A stretch of 61,117 bases of DNA from G020348385 sp964580235 (lineage in GTDB: Bacteria > Acidobacteriota > Aminicenantia > Aminicenantales > Aminicenantaceae), in contig CAZOJY010000004.1 of NCBI GenBank assembly GCA_964580235.1, forward strand, positions 1 through 61,117, given 5' to 3'. The notes under the pieces are model-generated. The model was given only the letters and a program-made list of their open reading frames with translations, was not told the origin of the DNA and did no database searches. Below, piece after piece: positions 1 through 9,257 of this stretch. The position numbers and the translations under genes were made by a program. How positions within the stretch are numbered: position 1 is the first letter of the stretch; each line of letters opens with the position of its first letter.

Positions 1-232
1 CCTGGATTATTCACAAATGGATATGCGCGGCGCAGCATGTGAAGCTGTGGCTGTCCACCGCGAACAGGCTGCAACAAAGCAGATCCGTTTGCCCGGAGGG
101 TAAAAAAGGACGATATTGAGAAAATTCTTTAGAGAAATAAAAGAATATTTTAGCATTTAGCACATATTGCTTAGCGGACTGATTCTGTTTATTTTGAAAT
201 AGGGCATCGTCCTTTTTTATGAATAAATCAGG
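1..232. repeat. Inverted-repeat element at window start
   Basis: The window opens with CCTGGATTATTCAC (1-14), and the inverse form TATGAATAAATCAGG lies at 218-232. Inside, TAAAAAAGGACGAT (101-114) and its exact reverse complement (206-219) form a 14-bp inverted repeat around 91 bases. The outer ends match the repeat family seen at many other intergenic sites in this window. No convincing gene lies between the ends. The left side may continue beyond the window. Confidence 0.6.
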
Positions 233-273
233 ATAATTACATCCGGGGAATGTTTAGTCTTTACTGCAAGCGT

Positions 274-1461
274 CTAATTTCTAATGCGGGCTTTGGATTT
301 TTTCTCCAGGGGAAGAACTACTTCTCGTTCTTTATAGGCAAGGGCGATGACGCCTTCCGGGCATTTCAGTTCGCACTGCCCGCACCCGATACATCTGGCC
401 TCATCGATGCGGGATTTTTTGTTAACGACCGATACGGCCCTTACCGGACAATATTTGATACACGTGCCGCACCCCGTACACAATGTTTCATCGGCGATTT
501 GCGCCACATAATAGGACCGGACGCGCATCGGGATCATTCCCCGATTGTAGGACCCAATTACCCCGCAGCAATCCCAACAGCAATTGCATATCGCGATCTC
601 CGGGAGATCGAGGTCCTCCCGCTCATGGAAGACCTGGTGCACCGCCCCTTTCTTCTGGACCTCTTTGATAATATCCAGCGCCTCGTCTCTGCCGATATAA
701 CGGGCAATCCCGTACTTGACTACATATTTTGTGGCTTCTCCGAGAACAATACAAGATTCATCGCTGTGACCAAACCGACAGAATTCCCCTAAAAATTTTC
801 TCCACTGCCGGCAAAAGCAGTGGACGACCGCAATCTTATTTTCGTTTCCATATTGTTCAATGAGCTCGTAAACACTCTGGGTGGGATAAATCTTGGTTTC
901 AGGAGTTTTAATCTGTTGGTGTACATCGACTTGGATCGTCTTGACCTTTCCGACCGTTTTTTGGGGCACAACTATCCTTCTGTGTGATCTGGGTTTTTTT
1001 TTGATTTGGTAACTCAAAAGGTTTCTGAAGGGAAAAACATTGAATTTTCCCCACGAATTAAAAAGATCATCCACTCGATGGGCAAATTCTCTTTTCAGAG
1101 GCGTATCTGCTCCATCAGAAAGGAACACTTCAAACCAGCCTACTAGGATCGGGGCCAAGACGTACAACTCTTCCTCTTCTTCTGTGTATCGCGTCCAGAT
1201 AAGCCCTTTTTCGCAGAGTGTTTTCAAGAAAGGACGAAATGATTCCTCAGGGACTTCGGCAAATGAAGCTATCTGCTGATAATCCAGCGGATCTGTGCCG
1301 ATTTTCAACAGAAACTCGTTTTCTTCCGGTGTGACCACGACATCAAAACAGTCTAATAATGCCCGACTCACGGGAATACCACTGGAATTTTGCTTATTCA
1401 TCTGATTGGCCAGCGCTCTGAGGTTTTCCAACCGTTCCTTAGAAATTTTTTTCTTTTCCAT
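274..1461 (-). CDS. 4Fe-4S ferredoxin-domain protein with N-terminal helical/winged-helix-like region
   Basis: This 395-residue protein ends in a two-cluster ferredoxin domain (about residues 325-375) with CTGCGTCIKYCP and CIGCGQCELKCP, each a CxxCxxCxxxCP motif for a [4Fe-4S] cluster. Further cysteines lie upstream in CFCRQW...C...C (near 215-240) and CNCCWDCC (near 292-299), so one more cluster or metal site is possible. The N-terminal third looks helical, like a winged-helix regulator, with no signal peptide or membrane segment. The ATG is preceded by GGAGAG at good spacing. A role in cytoplasmic electron transfer or redox sensing is inferred; the partner is unknown. The next gene downstream on the other side is a TauE-type permease, 12 bases away upstream. 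Confidence 0.75.
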   Translation of the reverse strand: MEKKKISKERLENLRALANQMNKQNSSGIPVSRALLDCFDVVVTPEENEFLLKIGTDPLDYQQIASFAEVPEESFRPFLKTLCEKGLIWTRYTEEEEELYVLAPILVGWFEVFLSDGADTPLKREFAHRVDDLFNSWGKFNVFPFRNLLSYQIKKKPRSHRRIVVPQKTVGKVKTIQVDVHQQIKTPETKIYPTQSVYELIEQYGNENKIAVVHCFCRQWRKFLGEFCRFGHSDESCIVLGEATKYVVKYGIARYIGRDEALDIIKEVQKKGAVHQVFHEREDLDLPEIAICNCCWDCCGVIGSYNRGMIPMRVRSYYVAQIADETLCTGCGTCIKYCPVRAVSVVNKKSRIDEARCIGCGQCELKCPEGVIALAYKEREVVLPLEKKSKARIRN

Positions 1462-1473
1462 ATCACTCTCCAG

Positions 1474-2193
1474 TCAAAAAAGGATTTTAACGCCGACAGC
1501 AAGAAGAGCGAGGCTGACGATTCTTCGGAATGTATCCTGGTTTATTTTCTGCAGCAGAACTTTGCCGGTCCTCACTCCGAAATAGGCCATCACACAAAGA
1601 AAGGGCAGAAGAACATAGTAAGAATTGTTCTGGACGGTCTTGGTGACCAAATATGTTGGAATCCTGGTTGCGTCGATCACGACGGCGATCATGGCCGAGG
1701 TGGCCACATAAATTTCTTTGGGGAGGTTAAAGGCTGTCAGAAAGGCCCCTCGGATTGCTCCGCCTAAGCCTATCAGGCCTGCGAGGAATCCTGACAGACC
1801 GCCCCCAACAATAGCTGTGGGCCTGGATTTTTTCAGCCCAAACCCCGGTTTGATGAAGGAATAGACGGCATAAACGATCAAAAACATGCCCAGGACGATC
1901 CTGACCACGTTGAAGGGAATGCCGGATATAAGCATGGCCCCAGAGAAGGCAGTAAGGATACTCGGGATTCCGAAGAGCAGGAAAAGTTTGAAGTCGATGT
2001 TTTTCCTGAACAACTGGATTTTAAAAACGTTATTGAGAAGATGAAAGACAGCCACCACAAAAACAGCGGTCTTGATATCCATGAAGAGGACCGCCACCGG
2101 GATCAATAGGGTCGAGCTTCCAAAGCCAGCTAGGGTTGCCGCAACCGCAGCTCCATAAGACCCAATCAAAAAAAAAGCACTCGTTAGCATCAT
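1474..2193 (-). CDS. Sulfite exporter TauE/SafE family membrane protein
   Basis: About 239 residues with some eight hydrophobic segments. The N-terminal GSYGAAVAATLAGFGSSTLLIPV and the mid-protein GGGLSGFLAGLIGLGGAIRG are the paired glycine-rich motifs of the TauE/SafE (DUF81) family. Family members export sulfite, sulfonates or other organic anions through the inner membrane; the substrate here cannot be read. I start at the ATG pair at 2190-2193 behind AAAGGA; a TTG at 2232 would add 13 residues. The ferredoxin-like gene follows 12 bases later on the same strand, so the two are probably cotranscribed. Redox or sulfur metabolism would fit the pair but is inference. Confidence 0.8.
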   Translation of the reverse strand: MMLTSAFFLIGSYGAAVAATLAGFGSSTLLIPVAVLFMDIKTAVFVVAVFHLLNNVFKIQLFRKNIDFKLFLLFGIPSILTAFSGAMLISGIPFNVVRIVLGMFLIVYAVYSFIKPGFGLKKSRPTAIVGGGLSGFLAGLIGLGGAIRGAFLTAFNLPKEIYVATSAMIAVVIDATRIPTYLVTKTVQNNSYYVLLPFLCVMAYFGVRTGKVLLQKINQDTFRRIVSLALLAVGVKILF

Positions 2194-2307
2194 TCCTTTA
2201 TGACTTATACCATAGGAAAAGTCTACATCCAATCCCCATCGGTGCTTTTTATCCTGTAGGGTAGTTTTATCTGGACAGGGAATATAAAGAAACCCCTTAA
2301 AGGCACA

Positions 2308-4836
2308 CTAATCTTCTACACCGATCTTTTCCAAAACTTTCGTATAGAAAGGATTCTCACGGAAGCTGTCCCATCTCGGATCCATTTTTGACGCATTGAC
2401 AATGAAAGATTGTTCCTCAGAAGCTCGCTCGAGGAAGGAAAGGGCCTGATCTTCCTGGCTTAAAGCTTCATACAGCAGTGCGATCTCGTGCAAAGGCACA
2501 TGATCGGTTTCTTCTTTTAGGAGCAGCTCCTCAAGAATCTTCTGGGCTTCTTCTGTCCTGCCTGCCCGGGCATAGGCCTGGGCCAAATGACACTTGTAGT
2601 CGACACTCGACTCAGATAAGGCAACGGCCTGTTGAAACTCTAAAAGCGCTTTTTCAAATTCTCCTTTTTGAAGAAAGGCCAGAGCGATGACATCATGAGC
2701 CCAGTGGAAATCGGGATCCAGCTGCAGAGCTTTTCGGCCATGGGCAATGGCTTGGTCGTATTGACGTGCATAAAAGTATAAATATCCGATGCTGGTGTTG
2801 ATGGAAAAGGAAAACGGATTTAGCTCCCGTGCCCTCTCTAACTCAGACAAAGCTTCATCGAAACGCCCCATATCTCGCAACAAGGCTCCATACCAGTGAT
2901 GGGCCAGGGCATAACTGGGGTTAAGACCGATGGCCCAATTGTAGTCTGTTTCGGCACCAAACCAGTCTCCTTCGTATCGATACTTCACCCAGGCCACGGA
3001 TGCGTAGGCTTCGCCAAGATTTTCATCCAATTCGAGCGCTTTGAGGGCTGCTTTTAGGGCCTCCGGATAAGCCTCCGAAGGCGGCAAAAAATAATAGCTC
3101 GCGAGCATATTGTAGGCATCGGCCAAGCCTGCATGGGCCAGGGCATATGTCGGGTCCTTTTCGATCGCCTGCTCAAAAAGATCTTTTGCCCTCTTTAAAT
3201 CTTTTTCCGTCCGCCTGTTCCAATAAGAGCGAGCCCTTAAAATAAGCTGATAAGCCTCCGGGTCAACCGGGCGTGTGAGAGCCAGGCGGGCCTGTTCGGC
3301 CGGAGTCAGGACGATTTTAATCTCTCGGGCAATGGCCCGGGCAAGTTCACTCTGTAAAGCCAGGATATCTCGCAGGTCCCTTTCATAGCTCTTTGACCAA
3401 ATACTCCTGTCCGTTCGTGCTTCTATCAACTGCACACTTACCCGAATCCTCTGCCCGGAGACCATCACTGATCCCTCCACAACCGCATCAACTGCGAGTT
3501 CTCTGGCAATTTCCGGTAAAGATTTTATCGTGTCTTTATACTGCATGACCGAAGTGCTCGAGATCACGCGTTCCAAAGCTTCGATCTGGGCAAGGTTAGA
3601 AATCAAGGCTTCCGTCATCCCATCGGATAGGTACTCTTGAGTCGAAATTCCCGACAAATTTTTCAAGGGCAGAACAGCGATAGAATTCAGATTTTTTTTC
3701 TCAGCTTTGAAAACCCCTGGATAAAAAAACAAAGTAATGATCACCACCACAGCCCCCAAAAACACCGACACAGCCACAAGGGCTATGTTCCGGTTTTTCA
3801 GCTTCGTCATCCATTCCCGCTTTCCAGAAATTCCAATTTTTTCTTTGGTAGTTATTTTTTTTTCAATTTCGGTTAAGTCCACAAGGAGCGCATCAGCGGT
3901 TTGATATCTCGCGTTTTTGTCCTTCTCCATGCATTTCAGGATCATTTGGCTGATCTCGAGAGGAATCTGGTCATCAAATTTTCTCGGGTCAGGAGGCTGT
4001 TCGGTTTTATGCATCAGAATCACGCTCAAGGGTGTTTTCCCCTGGAACGGGACCCTCCCGGTGAGCATTTCAAAAAGAATAACACCCAGAGAATATAAAT
4101 CTGCTTGATGGTCAATCCATACTCCTTCTACCTGCTCAGGAGACATGTATTCGGGTGTTCCGATGATCATCCCGGTTTCTGTGATACTTTTGGTTCGGAT
4201 AGACCGGGCGATCCCGAAATCCATAATCCTTGCATTCCCATCACTGTCCACCATGATATTTTGAGGCTTGAGGTCTCTGTGGACTACGCCTAGCCTGTGA
4301 GCTTCTACCAGTCCTTCGCAAATCTGTTTGGCGATAGATATTGCCTTTGCTTTTGATAGTTGGCCTATCCGGTTTATCAGATTTTTCAGATTCTCCCCCG
4401 GTACAAACTCCATCGTGATGAACTGTGTTTTTTCCGCTTCGCTCAAATCATACATCCGGCAGATATTCCGATGAGAGACTTTTCTGGCCAATTTCAGTTC
4501 ATTCCGGAATCGTTCGATTGTTTTTTCATCCCCCGCAATTTCTGGAGCGAGCACTTTCAGGGCCACTTTCTCATCGATCTTTCGGTCGAAAACTTTGTAT
4601 ACTATTCCCATTCCCCCTTTCCCGAGCTCTTCGATGACTTCATATCTCTCCGCAAAAACTCGGCCTCTTTTCAATTTTTTCAGCGGAGAATGAAGAGTTT
4701 TTGTCTGGGCCTCAGTAAATTCTTCATCCGAAGGATGCGTTTTTTGGGCCGGATGAGCTGGAAAAAGCCGGGTTCCGCAGTTGCTGCAGAAACGGCTTGT
4801 TTCGATGTTGTCAAAGTTGCATTTCGGACATTTCAT
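2308..4836 (-). CDS. Zinc-ribbon Ser/Thr protein kinase with TolB-like and TPR regions
   Basis: A modular signalling protein of about 842 residues. An N-terminal zinc ribbon (CPKC...CSNC) is followed by a full Hanks-type kinase: glycine-rich loop GKGGMG (~73), VALK lysine (~94), HRDLKPQN (~186) and DFG (~206). One membrane segment follows (~351-374). Outside the membrane there is a TolB/FlgO-like domain starting IAVLPLKNLS, then about eight TPR repeats to the C-terminus. This layout is common in Acidobacteriota-type genomes. The TPR part is likely periplasmic and could sense or scaffold. I chose ATG at 4836; an upstream TTG at 4860 adds eight residues, and neither has a clear ribosome site. 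The gene is transcribed alone. Confidence 0.9.
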   Translation of the reverse strand: MKCPKCNFDNIETSRFCSNCGTRLFPAHPAQKTHPSDEEFTEAQTKTLHSPLKKLKRGRVFAERYEVIEELGKGGMGIVYKVFDRKIDEKVALKVLAPEIAGDEKTIERFRNELKLARKVSHRNICRMYDLSEAEKTQFITMEFVPGENLKNLINRIGQLSKAKAISIAKQICEGLVEAHRLGVVHRDLKPQNIMVDSDGNARIMDFGIARSIRTKSITETGMIIGTPEYMSPEQVEGVWIDHQADLYSLGVILFEMLTGRVPFQGKTPLSVILMHKTEQPPDPRKFDDQIPLEISQMILKCMEKDKNARYQTADALLVDLTEIEKKITTKEKIGISGKREWMTKLKNRNIALVAVSVFLGAVVVIITLFFYPGVFKAEKKNLNSIAVLPLKNLSGISTQEYLSDGMTEALISNLAQIEALERVISSTSVMQYKDTIKSLPEIARELAVDAVVEGSVMVSGQRIRVSVQLIEARTDRSIWSKSYERDLRDILALQSELARAIAREIKIVLTPAEQARLALTRPVDPEAYQLILRARSYWNRRTEKDLKRAKDLFEQAIEKDPTYALAHAGLADAYNMLASYYFLPPSEAYPEALKAALKALELDENLGEAYASVAWVKYRYEGDWFGAETDYNWAIGLNPSYALAHHWYGALLRDMGRFDEALSELERARELNPFSFSINTSIGYLYFYARQYDQAIAHGRKALQLDPDFHWAHDVIALAFLQKGEFEKALLEFQQAVALSESSVDYKCHLAQAYARAGRTEEAQKILEELLLKEETDHVPLHEIALLYEALSQEDQALSFLERASEEQSFIVNASKMDPRWDSFRENPFYTKVLEKIGVED

Positions 4837-4974
4837 GGGATTGGACTTTTTGTCATTCAAATATAGCCATTTATCTCAATAATTAAAACGAAAATCAAAT
4901 AGCCGCAGCTTTCACCATGTAAAGCTGCTTATTCTTTAAGACGCACAATCTTCATAGGAAGTTGCTATATCGGG

Positions 4975-4988
4975 TTGAATAATTCAGA
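4975..4988. repeat. Dispersed repeat copy just after the barrel-gene stop
   Basis: TTGAATAATTCAGA, a copy of the intergenic motif family. Read on the minus strand it starts one base after the TAG stop codon of the neighbouring gene. Confidence 0.55.
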
Positions 4989-5913
4989 CTAGAAGAAATA
5001 GGAAATTCCGACAACCCCATTCAAACCACTGAGCGTATCTGGATCGGCAAAAATCATCACATACCTGAGATCAAGCCTGATTCCAAGATTTGGCCTGATA
5101 AAAAATTGTACTCCTGCTCCCATATTAACGAGAGGATCGATGGTTTTATCGGGTGCCAGGAAATCCACTTCGAAGTCGTATTGCGTTAAGTACGTTTTAT
5201 CTTTCGCGATAAGCTTGTCCAATCCTCCACCCAAGACGATATAAGGCTTAACATTTCCCTTGAGGAATCGATAAATAAAATTAAGAGTGATGGTATGGTG
5301 TTTGGATGAATCGATCTCGACATTATCCTGGTCCGAGGGATCCACCAGCGTAATCTTAATGGAATTCAGTCTTTGGAGTGATGCGGCTTTTGACGGATTT
5401 GATTCTCTCCTCATCCGAGGGAGCTTTTTTCTCTTCATCCTGATTCTCCTCATACTGCTGAATGTATCTGCTGACAAATTCCGGTTCAACGGTATAGGTC
5501 AAGATTTCCAGCACGGCTTTTTTTCTCGAGCGGTCGATCTTTTTAATATCCAGGAGTTCTGAGTGGAAAAAATACTTGATGTACGGTTTCCGAGGTCCCA
5601 CATGTTGCACCATTTTGGGATCTATCCTTGCAATCCGGGCATAAAGCTTTTTCATCAGGCGGAACACGCGGTTCATCCTGTCTGTCCGGATATCTTCCGG
5701 CAGGACCTTTCGAGAAAAACTGTCTATCAGTGTTTCTCTTTCCAAAGGAGTGCTGAAGGAGGCCACAAAGTTATAATCTTCATAAAACTCTGAAATCTCC
5801 ATCGGTAGGGAAGAAAGATCTGGAGAAAAAATCCGGGCTTCTGCCTTGTCGATGCCAGAGATCAAAAATGCCAAGGCCACCATCAAAAATGTCAGGCGCT
5901 TTCCTCTGCTCAT
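4989..5913 (-). pseudogene. Outer-membrane beta-barrel-like protein, frameshifted
   Basis: Two overlapping frames appear to be one gene. The upstream frame (5356-5913) starts with a signal peptide (hydrophobic FLMVALAFLISG, cleavage near AEA) and runs 185 residues to a stop at 5356. The downstream frame (4989-5489) carries a barrel-like tail: alternating strands around HHTITLNFIYRF, YIVLGGGLDKL, GAGVQFFIRPNLGIRLDLRY, and a terminal aromatic ISYFF typical of outer-membrane barrels. The downstream frame has no signal peptide of its own. The switch lies about 5356-5400. It may be a sequencing error, a real mutation, or programmed frameshifting; I cannot tell which. The upstream ATG is preceded by GGGGAGGG. 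Confidence 0.6.
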
Positions 5914-6058
5914 GATATATGCCCTCCCCTAACTTTTTTTCAGTAATATAAACTCAGGAAAGGCAGGGATCGTTGCATGATTTATCTCCGCAGAAGGTTC
6001 TGTCGCAATACTCCTGGCAAGGATAGGAGGTAATGGAAATAATTTTTGGGAAAATGGA

Positions 6059-7306
6059 TCAGTTGGCGAAATAGCCGGCGCGGTGAGAAACTTTATGTCC
6101 GGCTCTTTTGACGATGACTTTTATCTCTCTGAATTTTCCGTCTGCTTTGTACTCGTTCGGAGAATAATACAGAAGGTAATAATTTTCCGAGGCTTCCACC
6201 GCTTTCCGCATCAGAAACTCAGGATTCATGGAACTTTCCGTGAATCCGCCGGTTGCTTTTGCCATTTCATTAAAAGCTGAGAAAATATCCTCGGAATGTT
6301 CTTCAAAGTGCACACCGTATGTGTTTGTAGGAGGTTTGGTGATGTATAAAAAATGAATGGAAATGGACGAATCGGCATAAGCCTGTTTGACGGAATTGAC
6401 ATTGAAAAAAACATCTCTCCTGTAGAAATCCGAAATCTCTGTGAGGTCTTGAACAACGGAGGGCTGATCCTGAAATCCTGAAAGCGCCTGGTCTAATATT
6501 TTTGGATCGATTTGAGGGATGAATTCTTTCTGGTAAAACATAAAAACATACTTCTGTCCCTTTTTGTCTTTTAGGGCATCTGCAAAATTCAGCAACTTAT
6601 CCTGATTAACTCTCCTTAATGCCTCAAGCTTTGTAAGCAGGTTGGAATACATCGTAACCTGCTCTCCTATTGACATCCCTCTGAACTCATCTCCCGCGGA
6701 TTCATCTATGACCGAGACCGGATCAGCTTCACCTCCCCCCTCCCTCGTAGTGGGCAAAAGCGCGGCCTGCAAGGCTCTAGCGCAGGAAGCGCAATCTTTG
6801 ATTGCCGATTTATACTCTGAACTTCCCACCAACGCATCTTTCCGGATGATTCCGATGAGCTGATCCACAACTTTTTCTTTCGGTACGATTTCAAATGTGT
6901 TGCTTTTCATCCGGTACGTTTTCATCGGAGTGACAACAACAAGATTGTCCCTTGGCACAAGAACATTATGAATAAAATATTCAACGGCCTGTCCAAGCCT
7001 AGGGTCGTATTCGGTTATCTCGAAGAACAGATAAAAATTTCTTTGGGTATCCGGTGTAAACCTTTTTTTCTCTTCACTTCTCTCAACCGTCCTTTTTTTG
7101 ATCAAATAAACGGCTTCTATTTTCTGAGGAACGCCGTCTTCAAAAACCTCAAAGTCGTCGATGCTGAGATCCCCAACAAATGTGTCTCCCTTATAAACCC
7201 TAACAGGCACTTCGATGTTAATGACGATAGATTCTTCTTGTATTTGCTGAGGAAATACAGCAGAGCCAAGCAGCAGAACACCGATCAGCAGATATACTTT
7301 TTTCAT
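6059..7306 (-). CDS. VWFA-related domain secreted protein
   Basis: 415 residues with a Sec signal peptide (MKKVYLLIGVLLLGSAVFPQ) and then a segment VPVRVYKGDTFVGDLSIDDFEVFEDGVPQ that matches the start of the acidobacterial VWFA-related family, in which a conserved FEVFEDG strand precedes a von Willebrand A fold. The C-terminal AVEASENYYLLYYSPNEYKADGKFREIKV is also typical of these proteins. The classical MIDAS motif DxSxS is not obvious, so metal-dependent adhesion is uncertain. Function in the family is unknown; it is probably periplasmic or surface-associated. It is flanked by the barrel-like gene and a NYN-domain gene, with about 100 bases on each side, so it is likely transcribed alone. 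Confidence 0.8.
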   Translation of the reverse strand: MKKVYLLIGVLLLGSAVFPQQIQEESIVINIEVPVRVYKGDTFVGDLSIDDFEVFEDGVPQKIEAVYLIKKRTVERSEEKKRFTPDTQRNFYLFFEITEYDPRLGQAVEYFIHNVLVPRDNLVVVTPMKTYRMKSNTFEIVPKEKVVDQLIGIIRKDALVGSSEYKSAIKDCASCARALQAALLPTTREGGGEADPVSVIDESAGDEFRGMSIGEQVTMYSNLLTKLEALRRVNQDKLLNFADALKDKKGQKYVFMFYQKEFIPQIDPKILDQALSGFQDQPSVVQDLTEISDFYRRDVFFNVNSVKQAYADSSISIHFLYITKPPTNTYGVHFEEHSEDIFSAFNEMAKATGGFTESSMNPEFLMRKAVEASENYYLLYYSPNEYKADGKFREIKVIVKRAGHKVSHRAGYFAN

Positions 7307-7383
7307 CTTCTTCTCTTTTTATTTTAAAGCAAAATGAGAGAAATGATAAGTAATATTTTCGGGGGTCAACTCAGGAAATATTC

Positions 7384-7911
7384 CTATTTCCCGCTTTGCA
7401 TCAGAAACTTTTGCGCTTCAGTATCTAGATCTATGTAATAGTCGGCTTCTTCAATAAGCTTTTGAGAACTGGATTTCCCGAAGGCCATCACCTCCACATA
7501 ACATCCCAATGCATGTCTCACATGCCTGACAAGCGGGACAAAATCACCATCGCCGCTCACCAAGATAACGCTATCGAGTCTAGGGGCCAGTTCTATCAAG
7601 TCCATGGCTATCCCGATGTCCCAGTCGCCTTTTTTGGCTCCCCCATAAAAAATCTGAAGATCCTTTTCTTTGACTTCATATCCCAAGTTTTTCAGAGCAT
7701 CGAAAAAATTTTTCTCATCCTTGACATCGGCCCGGATAACATAAGCAATTGCCCGAATGAGATTTCTTCCTTTAATAGCTTCCTTGAGGATCGCCCGAAA
7801 ATCGACTTTGGACTTATAGACATTCCGAGCCGAGTAATACAAGTTTTGAACATCCACAAACACGCCAACCCTTTGTTCCTTATAAAGATTTGCAACCGAC
7901 TTTTTTGTCAT
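7384..7911 (-). CDS. NYN-domain protein (LabA/DUF88 family)
   Basis: A 175-residue cytoplasmic protein with the PIN-like NYN fold. The early acidic motif VFVDVQNLYYSAR and the later VILVSGDGDFVPLV supply the conserved aspartates of the predicted metal-dependent ribonuclease site. Length and layout match LabA/DUF88 proteins, some of which act in RNA turnover. The start ATG has a strong AAGGAG site seven bases upstream. It stands alone; purM lies on the same strand about 140 bases upstream across a GC-rich repeat block. Nuclease activity is a family-based inference. Confidence 0.85.
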   Translation of the reverse strand: MTKKSVANLYKEQRVGVFVDVQNLYYSARNVYKSKVDFRAILKEAIKGRNLIRAIAYVIRADVKDEKNFFDALKNLGYEVKEKDLQIFYGGAKKGDWDIGIAMDLIELAPRLDSVILVSGDGDFVPLVRHVRHALGCYVEVMAFGKSSSQKLIEEADYYIDLDTEAQKFLMQSGK

Positions 7912-8002
7912 CCAAACTCCTTAGGACCATTCAAGGTTAACAAAGGCTCACACAATTGTCAAAGCTCTTAAAAATGAGGGTTTGTCTGCAAAAATGCGAC
8001 AG

Positions 8003-8057
8003 GCCTACCCGCCCCGCCCTAACTTTAATGGATGGGCTTGAAGAATGAATAATTCAG
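8003..8057. repeat. Composite repeat: GC-rich block plus TGAATAATTCAG
   Basis: A C-rich block (8003-8028, GCCTACCCGCCCCGCCC then TAACTTTAA) is followed after 17 bases by TGAATAATTCAG (8046-8057). The latter overlaps the purM stop codon. The same block plus motif combination appears near 26206 and 50516, and the G-rich strand of the block at 22081. Confidence 0.55.
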
Positions 8058-9055
8058 ATAATCTCGACTGAGTTTTCCCCTTTAATGAGTTCTCCGATAA
8101 CCCATGCCTTCTGCCCGAGTTCAGCCAATAACGTGATGGCACGGCGAGTGCTCCGGGGATCGAGGACCAGCACCATACCCACTCCCATGTTAAACGTGCG
8201 GAACATTTCAGACTCTTCTATGCGTCCGCGGCTCCGGATTTTCTTGAAAATCGGGGGCACGGGCCAAGAACCTTTGGTTATCCGCACGGCAAAACCGCCG
8301 GGGAGGGCTCTCGGGATGTTATCATAAAAACCACCGCCTGTGATATGGGACACGGCCTTGATCTTCACCTTTTTCATGAGATGAAGGATGGTTTTTGCGT
8401 AGATCCGCGTCGGTCTGATCAATTCTCTGCCCAGCTTTCTTTTGATCTCATCTGAAGGAAAGAGCCCACGCACCAGTGAATACCCGTTGGAGTGGAGACC
8501 GCTCGAGGCTAATCCCAGCAATTTGTCCCCGTTGCGGCATTGGCGGCCGTCAATGATTTTTTCCCGGCTTACAATACCCACACAAAAACCGGCCATGTCG
8601 AATTTTCCCTTGGGATACATTCCAGGAAGTTCGGCCGTCTCCCCACCGATCAAAGCACATCCCGCTTCCGTACAGCCCTTCGTTATGCCCTTCATCACTT
8701 CATATAGTTTCGCTTTGTCCAAACTCCCACAGGCGATGTAATCCAGGAAGAACAACGGTTCGGCTCCCAAGACGATCACATCGTCCACACACATGGCCAC
8801 AAGATCAAGGCCGATAGTATCGTATTTGCCCAGCATATCTGCGATCAACAATTTGGTTCCGACTCCATCTGTGGCAGAAACCAAAACCGGATCTTTCATC
8901 CTTTGAATTCGCGGCGCGAACAATCCGCTGAATCCCCCGACATTCCCCATAACTTCCGGACGGCTCGTTTTCTCGATAAGGGGCTTTATTTTCTCGAGAA
9001 ATGCATCAGCCTTTGCGATATCGACGCCTGCTTTTTTGTATGTAAAACCGGACAT
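8054..9055 (-). CDS. purM: Phosphoribosylformylglycinamidine cyclo-ligase (AIR synthetase)
   Basis: PurM catalyses the ATP-dependent ring closure of FGAM to AIR in purine synthesis. The 333-residue protein starts with SGFTYKKAGVDIAKADAFL and contains DGVGTKLLIADMLGKYDTIGLDLVAMCVDD and GGETAELPGMY, core motifs of the AIRS family, with the C-terminal ITGGGFYDNIPRALP glycine-rich segment. I start at 9055 because the sequence then aligns with the usual PurM N-terminus; a start at 9118 would add 21 atypical residues. No other purine gene is adjacent. The TGA stop lies inside a copy of the dispersed intergenic repeat. Confidence 0.95.
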   Translation of the reverse strand: MSGFTYKKAGVDIAKADAFLEKIKPLIEKTSRPEVMGNVGGFSGLFAPRIQRMKDPVLVSATDGVGTKLLIADMLGKYDTIGLDLVAMCVDDVIVLGAEPLFFLDYIACGSLDKAKLYEVMKGITKGCTEAGCALIGGETAELPGMYPKGKFDMAGFCVGIVSREKIIDGRQCRNGDKLLGLASSGLHSNGYSLVRGLFPSDEIKRKLGRELIRPTRIYAKTILHLMKKVKIKAVSHITGGGFYDNIPRALPGGFAVRITKGSWPVPPIFKKIRSRGRIEESEMFRTFNMGVGMVLVLDPRSTRRAITLLAELGQKAWVIGELIKGENSVEII

Positions 9056-9257
9056 TTTTAAACCATGATTCTCGAGGGTCTTCCTTTTATAACACCGCAT
9101 TTCTATCAAGTCAATCAACAGGGGAAACCAACATGGACTAGAACACCACGTCGACTTCAGCGTATCACAAAACAGATCGCAGCCAACAGACCGATCCCAA
9201 GGTCAAACAGAAGCTGAAACAGGGAATCAAAAAACTCAGCTATTAAGAGAAGATAGC

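Noticed and set aside
250..792. 180-codon plus-strand frame
   Set aside because: Antisense to the ferredoxin-domain gene, no ribosome site, no domain.
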